From JAATGI01 sp036510675 (GTDB taxonomy: Bacteria > Pseudomonadota > Alphaproteobacteria > ATCC43930 > CGMCC-115725): 19,325 bases of DNA. Location: contig DATCDN010000034.1 in the NCBI GenBank assembly GCA_036510675.1, positions 1 through 19,325 on the forward strand. The letters are read 5' to 3'. How positions within the stretch are numbered: the stretch's first letter is position 1; each line of letters starts with the position of its first letter. Under the pieces are notes generated by a model, which saw nothing but the letters and a program-made list of their open reading frames with translations, made no database searches and was not told the origin of the DNA. This document shows, piece after piece, positions 14,112 through 19,325 of the stretch. Made by a program: the position numbers and the translations under genes.

Positions 14112-14310
14112 GCCAGTCTCTCCTTTAATCGGTTCGCGGGCGGATTGCCCGCATGTCCGATCAACGCCGCGTTCCTTCCCTTGTTCCTCGCGCATGACTG
14201 CATCAACCCTCGATCGTTGCGCTGAGTGGCGTGACGCCACCATGCGGGGCGCTTGTCTGCGCGCGGGAGAGCGAACAGGATGCGCCAAATGCCAGCAAGG
14301 GAGGAATGCG
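14112..14310. promoter_or_regulatory. divergent promoter region with a 15-bp palindrome
   Basis: This 199-nt spacer lies between the exported-protein unit (minus) and the SDR-GST operon (plus). It contains the odd-centred palindrome GTGGCGT-G-ACGCCAC (14226-14240), a candidate operator for a dimeric regulator. No regulator gene is adjacent. Promoter boxes cannot be assigned with confidence. Confidence 0.35.
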
Positions 14311-15135
14311 ATGAAGGCGGCGGAGATGTACAAGGTGGCGGATTATGGCGTGATCGTAACTGGCGGCGCGTCAGGCATCGGGCTGTCCTTCACCGAAGTG
14401 ATGGCCGAGAACGGCGCGCGCGTGACGATGTTGGATATCCATCCGGAGCGGCTCGAGACCGAGACCAAGCGTCTAACCGCGAAGGGCTGGGACGTGCGCG
14501 GCATGCGGGCCGACGTCACCGATCATGCGGCGCTCAACCGTGCCTTCGACGAGACGGCTGGCCTTTATGGGCGCCTCGATGTCTGTTTCGCCAATGCCGG
14601 CGTCGATCCGGGTATCGGCTTCGTCACGCTCGATCGCCGCAAACGCATCCCGGAAGGCGCGATCGAGAATTACGAGGACGAACGCTGGAACCACGTCATC
14701 GACATCAATCTGAACGGCGTGTTCGCTACCATCCGCGCGGCGGCGAAACATATGAAGCCGCGCCGATCGGGCCGTATCATCGTCACCACCTCGATGGCGG
14801 CGCTCTATGTCGAAGCGGGCATCGGCGCCGCCTACATGGCGGCGAAGGCCGGCGCCGCGCATCTGATGCGCAACGCCGCGTTGGAACTCGCCAAATACAA
14901 TATCCCGGTCAACGCGATCGCGCCCGGCCCGTTCATCACCAATATCGGCGGCGGCTGGATGCATACCAAGGAAGTGCAGGACGCGTTCGCCCAAGGCGTG
15001 CCGCTGGGCCGTCCCGCCTCGACGGAAGAGATGAAGGGCCTGGCGCTGTTCCTCGCCTCGCCCGCCTCGAGCTACATCACCGGCGCGCAGATCCCGATTG
15101 ATGGCGGTTGCCTGCTCGGTAATGTCGCCGATTAG
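14311..15135 (+). CDS. SDR family NAD(P)-dependent oxidoreductase
   Basis: This 274-residue classical short-chain dehydrogenase/reductase has all motifs visible: the cofactor loop TGGASGIG (17-24), Asp42 at the end of strand 2 (LDIHPE), which favours NAD(H) over NADP(H), ADVTD (67-71), NAG (95-97), Asn133, and the catalytic Ser161, Tyr175 and Lys179 (YMAAK). The N-terminal extension open to 14068 is rejected; ATG 14311 has GGGAGG 8 nt upstream and starts a few residues before the Rossmann strand. An inserted segment (about 99-118, PGIGFVTLDRRKRIPEGAIE) is longer than in minimal SDRs. The GST gene follows after 24 nt, so they form an operon. It probably oxidises an alcohol or dihydrodiol-like intermediate; the substrate is unknown. 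Confidence 0.92.
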   Translation: MKAAEMYKVADYGVIVTGGASGIGLSFTEVMAENGARVTMLDIHPERLETETKRLTAKGWDVRGMRADVTDHAALNRAFDETAGLYGRLDVCFANAGVDPGIGFVTLDRRKRIPEGAIENYEDERWNHVIDINLNGVFATIRAAAKHMKPRRSGRIIVTTSMAALYVEAGIGAAYMAAKAGAAHLMRNAALELAKYNIPVNAIAPGPFITNIGGGWMHTKEVQDAFAQGVPLGRPASTEEMKGLALFLASPASSYITGAQIPIDGGCLLGNVAD

Positions 15136-15159
15136 ATTGTAACGCAAGGGGAATAAGTC

Positions 15160-15828
15160 ATGATCGTCGTTCATCATTTAAATAATTCGCGCTCGCAGCG
15201 CGTGTTATGGCTGCTGGAGGAATTGGGCCTCGAATACGAGATTAAATTCTATCAGCGCGAGCCGTCGATGCGCGCGCCGGCCTCGTTGCGCGCGGTGCAT
15301 CCGCTCGGCAAGTCGCCGGTCATCACCGATGGCGAGAACACCATCGCCGAGACCGGCGCCATCGTCGAATATCTGGTGGATGGCTATGGCAAGGGGCGGC
15401 TGATCCCGCCGCCCGACACCAAGGCGCGGCTGCAATATACCTATTGGCTGCATTACGCCGAGGGCTCGCTGATGCCGCCCTTGCTGATGGGATTGATCGC
15501 CGGCCGCATCGCCGGACCGCAGGTGCCATGGTTCGTTCGACCGGTAGCGAAGCGCATATCGGCAACCCTGCGCGACAGCTACATCGCGCCATCATTGAAG
15601 CTTCATTTCGACTTCATCGAGGATGAATTGGGATCGCGCGCCTATTTCACGGGCGATGAATTTACCGCCGCCGATGTGATGATGAGCTTTCCGCTGGAGG
15701 CGGCATCGGTGCGCGCCGGGCTGGATCAGGGCCGCCCCAAGACTTGGGACTGGCTGCAACGGATTCATGCCCGTCCCGCCTATCAGCGCGCGCTGGAAAA
15801 AGGTGGCAAGTACGAATTGCTGCGCTGA
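15160..15828 (+). CDS. glutathione S-transferase family protein
   Basis: This 222-residue cytosolic GST-type protein has an N-terminal thioredoxin-like domain (1-80) containing HHLNNSRSQRVLWLLEELGL with a candidate Ser10/Ser12 catalytic residue, cis-Pro53 in GKSPVI, and the glutathione-binding E64-T65 (IAETGAIVEYL). The all-helical C-terminal domain includes FTAADVMMSFPLEAA (the N-capping box). It may conjugate or dehalogenate/isomerise small electrophiles with glutathione. Its ATG (15160) has AAGGGGAAT about 8 nt ahead, and it is cotranscribed with the SDR gene, suggesting a joint role in handling a reactive intermediate. Substrate unknown. Confidence 0.92.
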   Translation: MIVVHHLNNSRSQRVLWLLEELGLEYEIKFYQREPSMRAPASLRAVHPLGKSPVITDGENTIAETGAIVEYLVDGYGKGRLIPPPDTKARLQYTYWLHYAEGSLMPPLLMGLIAGRIAGPQVPWFVRPVAKRISATLRDSYIAPSLKLHFDFIEDELGSRAYFTGDEFTAADVMMSFPLEAASVRAGLDQGRPKTWDWLQRIHARPAYQRALEKGGKYELLR

Positions 15829-15834
15829 AGGCTT

Positions 15835-15864
15835 CGGCGCCGCCGCGCATTGGCGACGGCGCCG
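15835..15864. terminator. GC-rich hairpin between converging GST and porin genes
   Basis: CGGCGCCG occurs at 15835-15842 and again at 15857-15864, and being self-complementary the copies can pair as a stem, with GCC/GGC inside. It lies in the 51-nt space between two converging stops, so a bidirectional terminator is plausible, but there is no clear T-run. Confidence 0.45.
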
Positions 15865-15879
15865 GCCCATTGTTCCGCT

Positions 15880-17541
15880 TTAGAACGGATAGTAGCGGAA
15901 GCTGGTCATCACGATGTTCTCATTGGTCGAGGGCGCGCCGCCGATGCCGGCGAAGGTGCCGACATTGACATAGGCATAGGAGGCGCCAAGCGCCATCCGA
16001 CCATACTCACCCTTGTAGAAATTCAACCAGGCGCCGACCTGGCCTTCCCATAGCTGATCGACATTGCACGAGGCCGACTTCGCCTTGTTGAAGCTGAGAT
16101 TGCCGTAGGAGCAGCCGGTGTTCAGATAGTTGGGATTGCCATAGCCGAGCGGCACGCCGCCGGCGCCGGTGAAGGCTTCCTTCCGTGCCTGCTCGATACC
16201 CCAATAGCCATAGACATCGACCGTCGGAGTCGGATGCCCGATCAGGCCGACCATGGCCTCGATCTCGGTGATCGGCTTCGGGTTGCCGGCGCCGTCGAAT
16301 GCCAGATCGGGAAGCTGGCCCGAGGCATATTTGCCGATGCCGGCGCCATAGAGGCCCGACAGTGTCACATCCAGCCGATGCGGCACGACCGGCAGGATCG
16401 CGCCAAAGCCGATGCCGCCGCCGAACGCGCTTTTCGTGGAACTGCTCGGGAAGATGGGAACACCGGTCGCGGTCACCTGATCGCGGAATTGCCGAGCGAG
16501 GCCGTACACCTCGAAATGGCCCCAGCCGGGCTCGGCCGCGACCTTGGCGACGATGTCTGGCATGCCGTCGAACGAGAAGGTCGTGCCCGAGGCGTTCAGC
16601 AAGCCGCCGCCGCCGCCCGCCTCCTTGACGTTGAGCGTCTCGCCAGGGATGCCGGCGAACAGGCCGCCCGGCGTGGTGAGCTGCGGGTTCTCGAACGACA
16701 CCGCCGCCCACAGGCCGGGCGCGAAGCGTTCCGTCAACCGCACTTGCGGCTGCCGCATCCAGTTGAAGCCGACATTGTACTGCGCGTCGATCGATAGCGG
16801 CGTCACGACCTTGAAGGGATCGAGGCCGGCGCCATCCAGCGTCGCCAGACTCCAGGTCTGGCCGGCGAGCAGATTGAAGCGCCAATCGGAGCGGTCATAC
16901 GCCATGAAGGCATGCCGCATGCGCAGATTATAGCTGTTGCTTTCGTTGGAATTGGCGGTGTCGCCCTGGCCAAGAAAATCGTTTTCCCAATAGGCGGTCA
17001 GCGTCGTGACATCGTCGGGCTTGCCGGTCGCTAACAGCGAGAGGCGCGACTGGCGCGCGCTTTCGCGGAATTCGCCCAGACCGCGATTATTGCCGGTGGT
17101 CTGCCCGGTGCCGAACGGAATGCCGTTGCCGGCGCCGTTGCTGCCGAGGATGCTGCCGACATCGGCGGTCTCGTTGCTCGACCGATAGATGGTCGCGGAT
17201 TCGATGAAGCCCCCGACCGTCAGCGTCACGCCGCCGACATGATAGGTGCCCTTCAAGCCGCCGGTGCTGGCCTTCTTGACCTCGGCCTGGGTCCGTGCCG
17301 CCTGCTCGCGCACCATCTCGGCCTGTTCGGCCTTTTGGCGCTGCTGATTCTTCAACCGATCGACTTGGATCTGCAAATTTTGAATTTGTGACTGGTAATT
17401 CTGCTGCAATTGCTGAATCTGGTTTTCCAGCACCTGCACCGAGGTTCTGCGGTCACTGGTCTGGGCATGGACACTACCGGCGGTAAACGCCAGCAACGCC
17501 CCGACCGCGACGCCGCCAATCAAGGTGAGCTTCAACGACAT
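15880..17541 (-). CDS. outer-membrane porin with N-terminal coiled coil (DcaP-like)
   Basis: This 553-residue exported beta-barrel protein has a signal peptide MSLKLTLIGGVAVGALLAFTAGSVHA (1-26), then a Gln-rich coiled coil (about 32-90: LENQIQQLQQNYQSQIQNLQ, LKNQQRQKAEQAEMV). The barrel starts near GTYHVGGVTLTVGGFIESAT and ends with Phe (VMTSFRYYPF), the usual outer-membrane targeting residue. The layout matches DcaP-type trimeric porins, whose periplasmic coiled coil assembles the trimer and which take up small anionic solutes such as dicarboxylates. ATG 17541 is chosen over an upstream ATG-initiated extension to 17685 because it starts the signal peptide and GGGGGAT precedes it. It is divergent from a histidine kinase gene and may carry substrates for the neighbouring catabolic genes. 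Confidence 0.85.
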   Translation of the reverse strand: MSLKLTLIGGVAVGALLAFTAGSVHAQTSDRRTSVQVLENQIQQLQQNYQSQIQNLQIQVDRLKNQQRQKAEQAEMVREQAARTQAEVKKASTGGLKGTYHVGGVTLTVGGFIESATIYRSSNETADVGSILGSNGAGNGIPFGTGQTTGNNRGLGEFRESARQSRLSLLATGKPDDVTTLTAYWENDFLGQGDTANSNESNSYNLRMRHAFMAYDRSDWRFNLLAGQTWSLATLDGAGLDPFKVVTPLSIDAQYNVGFNWMRQPQVRLTERFAPGLWAAVSFENPQLTTPGGLFAGIPGETLNVKEAGGGGGLLNASGTTFSFDGMPDIVAKVAAEPGWGHFEVYGLARQFRDQVTATGVPIFPSSSTKSAFGGGIGFGAILPVVPHRLDVTLSGLYGAGIGKYASGQLPDLAFDGAGNPKPITEIEAMVGLIGHPTPTVDVYGYWGIEQARKEAFTGAGGVPLGYGNPNYLNTGCSYGNLSFNKAKSASCNVDQLWEGQVGAWLNFYKGEYGRMALGASYAYVNVGTFAGIGGAPSTNENIVMTSFRYYPF

Positions 17542-17569
17542 AATGGGTATCCCCCGTTTTTTGCCACGC

Positions 17570-17591
17570 GGATGCCGGGTTGGCGGCATCC
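17570..17591. promoter_or_regulatory. hairpin in the leader of the porin gene
   Basis: GGATGCCG (17570-17577) and CGGCATCC (17584-17591) are perfect 8-bp arms with a 6-nt loop, about 30 nt upstream of the porin ATG. It is either a 5'-leader stem or a protein-binding inverted repeat in the divergent 177-nt spacer between porin and kinase. Confidence 0.45.
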
Positions 17592-17718
17592 CTGTGGGCG
17601 AGGGAATAGGATCGGGGTGTTGCGGATATGTTAGGGTTTTGTTGCGGTTCGATGACATTCGACGACGGGCCGCCGCCTGTGGCAATTTTGCCTCGCCCCC
17701 TTTGCGCGATCGAGCGAG

Positions 17719-19104
17719 ATGCGCCTGCCCGATTATCTGCGAACCTCGACCTTCCGCCTCGCCGTGTCGTTCGCGGTGATGTTCGCGATCTCGGTGTTGC
17801 TGCTGTTCGCGTTCATCTACTGGCAGACCGCGCTATACGAGACCGTGCGGATCGACCGTTTCCTGGTCAGCGACGCGGCCCTGATCGCGCGCCAGCCGAC
17901 GCAGGAGGTTTATCGCGCGGTATCGCTGCGCAATCTGGGCGATCTGCATCGCATCACCTATGCGGCCCTGTTCGATGGCGAGGGCCGGCTGCTGGTCGGG
18001 AATCTGGCGGCGGTGCCGCCCGAGCTGTCGCTCGACGGCCGCGCCCACGCGCTCGAATGGCTGCCGGCCTCGGCGAATAATCTCGATGTCGGCGCGGCAC
18101 GGGTGGTCGGCCGCCGCCTGCTCAGCGGCGATGTCCTGGTGGTCGGCCGCAATGTCGATGCCTTGGTGACCCTGTCGAATATCGTGTGGCGCGCGCTGGA
18201 ACTCGGCGTCATCCCGGCGCTGATCCTGGCGATCGCGGCCGGCGCCTTCGTCAGCTGGCGCGCGCAACAGCGCGTCAAGACGGTGCACCAGGCGGCCGAG
18301 CGCATCCTGTTCGGCGACCTGCGCGAGCGCCTGCCGGTGCGCGGCACCGCCGATGATTTCGACCGGCTGTCCCACAGCGTCAATCTGATGCTCGACGAGA
18401 TCGGCCGCCTGATCCCCAGCGTCAAGGAAGCCGGCACCGATATCGCGCACGATCTGCGCGCGCCGCTGGCGCGGCTGCGCACCCGGCTGGAGCGCGGCAA
18501 GGAAACCGCGTCGAGCCACGATGATTTGCGCGATCTGGCGGATAGCGCCGTCGCCGAGCTCGACCGCGCGCTGGCGGTGATCACAACGCTGCTGCGTATC
18601 GCCGAAATCGAATCGGGGCGCGCCCATGCCGACGCGACACCATTCGAGCTGGGCGCCCTGGTGGAGGAAGTCGGCCAGATCTATCAGCCGCTGGCCGAGG
18701 ATGCCGGCCTGGTGCTCGACATATCGGCCGAGGCCAAGATGGCAATCACCGCGCATCGCGACCTGATGCTGGAGGCGATCGCCAACCTGGCGCAGAACGC
18801 GATCAAATTCACGCCGCCGGGCGGGCATGTACGGCTTGCCGCGCTGGCGACGCCGGAGGGGCCGGTGGTGCGGGTCGGCGATACCGGGCCGGGCATTCCC
18901 CCGGCGGCGCGCGGCCGGATTTTCGAGCGTTTCTACCGGCTCGACCCGGACCACGAACAGGAGGGCAGCGGCCTGGGCCTTAGCCTGGTGGCGGCGATCA
19001 CGAAATTCCATGGGTTCGCAGTGACCGTGGACAGCGCCGAACCCGGCAGCGTCTTCACCATCCTCTGCCGCCCCCAAGAGCCGCTGGCGGCCGCGAGCGG
19101 GTAG
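17719..19104 (+). CDS. sensor histidine kinase
   Basis: This 461-residue inner-membrane two-component kinase has TM1 at about 12-34, a periplasmic sensor domain of about 125 residues, TM2 at about 160-180 and a HAMP linker to about 233. The catalytic core has the H-box DIAHDLRAPLARLR (phospho-acceptor H244), N-box NLAQNAIKF (N360), G1 GDTGPGIP (388-394), F-box FERFYR (402-407) and G2 GSGLGLSLV (416-424). It is of the EnvZ/QseC-like HisKA type. No response-regulator gene lies in the window; its partner may be encoded elsewhere. The ATG (17719) has GAGCGAG directly upstream. Divergence from the porin gene suggests, but does not show, that the kinase pathway controls the porin. Confidence 0.93.
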   Translation: MRLPDYLRTSTFRLAVSFAVMFAISVLLLFAFIYWQTALYETVRIDRFLVSDAALIARQPTQEVYRAVSLRNLGDLHRITYAALFDGEGRLLVGNLAAVPPELSLDGRAHALEWLPASANNLDVGAARVVGRRLLSGDVLVVGRNVDALVTLSNIVWRALELGVIPALILAIAAGAFVSWRAQQRVKTVHQAAERILFGDLRERLPVRGTADDFDRLSHSVNLMLDEIGRLIPSVKEAGTDIAHDLRAPLARLRTRLERGKETASSHDDLRDLADSAVAELDRALAVITTLLRIAEIESGRAHADATPFELGALVEEVGQIYQPLAEDAGLVLDISAEAKMAITAHRDLMLEAIANLAQNAIKFTPPGGHVRLAALATPEGPVVRVGDTGPGIPPAARGRIFERFYRLDPDHEQEGSGLGLSLVAAITKFHGFAVTVDSAEPGSVFTILCRPQEPLAAASG

Positions 19105-19270
19105 GCGGATTGTCGTGCGTCCCTCGACTACGCCCTTCGGACGCGCTCGGGATGAGGAATATTTTGCAGGTTCCCATCATTTTCCCTTACCGGCGAAGGT
19201 GTTTGGTCCCGGAAGGTTGGCTGGAGCGAATTGGTGTATTGTCTGGCATTGCTTGGCTGGAGGGACGCCG
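19105..19270. other. spacer with repeat-like sequence and possible IS left end
   Basis: No gene is seen. Bases 19115-19157 (gtgcgtccctcg ... cgctcgggatgagg) resemble dispersed 'cgtccttcgactacgccc...ggatgagg' repeats and partly match 10090-10137. A 10-bp direct repeat TTGGCTGGAG occurs at 19217-19226 and 19253-19262, in front of the transposase start, and may belong to the left end of the insertion sequence. Confidence 0.45.
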
Positions 19271-19325
19271 ATGCTGGTGAAGTTGCATGCCAACGCGGCG
19301 ACCACGCCGAAGATGCGGGCCTACA
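19271..19325 (+). CDS. N-terminus of a probable IS481-type transposase (cut by window end)
   Basis: The last 55 nt open with ATG and read MLVKLHANAATTPKMRAY. This resembles the start of IS481/IS3-like transposases ('KLHxNAxTTPxxRAxI'), which goes on into a helix-turn-helix. Only 18 residues are visible and the call rests on recall of the family's opening motif. GGAGGGACGCCG just upstream supplies a ribosome binding site. Confidence 0.65.
   Translation, partial: MLVKLHANAATTPKMRAY

Noticed and set aside
14068..14310. N-terminal extension of the SDR protein
   Set aside because: The extension is non-homologous and overlaps the divergent exported-protein gene; ATG 14311 has a strong ribosome binding site and the Rossmann fold begins right after it.
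17833..19077. 414-codon minus-strand open frame opposite the histidine kinase
   Set aside because: The plus-strand frame carries all kinase boxes; the antisense frame has no recognisable motif and no ribosome binding site.

Overview
The window is GC-rich DNA that reads like an alphaproteobacterial chromosome. This placement is an inference. It rests on codon and base composition judged by eye, on intergenic hairpin repeats of a kind common in Rhizobiales and Rhodospirillales (for example arms reading TACCGGCG/CGCCGGTA and the 'acgcgaagacgc' type), and on the gene families present. No rRNA, tRNA or CRISPR array was found. Both edges carry insertion-sequence material: a decayed IS110-type transposase at the left, and the first codons of a probable IS481-type transposase at the right.

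Left part (1-1224): the IS110 remnant on the minus strand lacks its N-terminal catalytic domain and has a frameshift near its C-terminus. It is followed by about 350 nt holding three hairpins. A plus-strand acyltransferase-3 membrane protein (1225-2391, TTG start) then runs convergently into, and overlaps by 41 nt, a long minus-strand block.

Minus block (9614 down to 2351), in transcription order: LLM flavin-dependent monooxygenase, alpha/beta hydrolase, a hairpin, a VOC/glyoxalase protein, a fatty-acid desaturase, an oligoendopeptidase F-type M3 peptidase, a RelB-like antitoxin, a RelE/ParE-like toxin and an ABC1/UbiB-type kinase. The toxin stop and the kinase start share one base (TGATG), so the toxin-antitoxin pair and the kinase look translationally coupled. 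The first three genes look like a small oxidative and hydrolytic catabolic operon of unknown substrate.

Middle (9615-11421): a gene-free stretch of about 545 nt is packed with inverted repeats. After it come an alpha/beta-hydrolase gene with a Cys in the nucleophile position that is broken by one frameshift, and a BrnT/BrnA toxin-antitoxin pair.

Right part (11451-19325): a minus-strand pair (amidohydrolase_2 plus a carboxymuconolactone-decarboxylase/AhpD-like protein) is followed by two paralogous small exported proteins, rich in Thr/Ser with acidic tails, on the minus strand. Divergent from these is a plus-strand SDR dehydrogenase plus glutathione S-transferase operon. A coiled-coil (DcaP-like) outer-membrane porin on the minus strand is divergent from a sensor histidine kinase that has no response regulator in view. 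The SDR, GST, LLM, hydrolase, amidohydrolase and CMD-like genes suggest a catabolic/accessory neighbourhood for cyclic or xenobiotic-like compounds, with the porin as a possible uptake route; no substrate can be named from sequence alone.

I do not see a clear new defence or mobile system. The best leads are the toxin-antitoxin/ABC1-kinase coupling, the pair of Thr-rich exported paralogues, and the nested hairpin elements.
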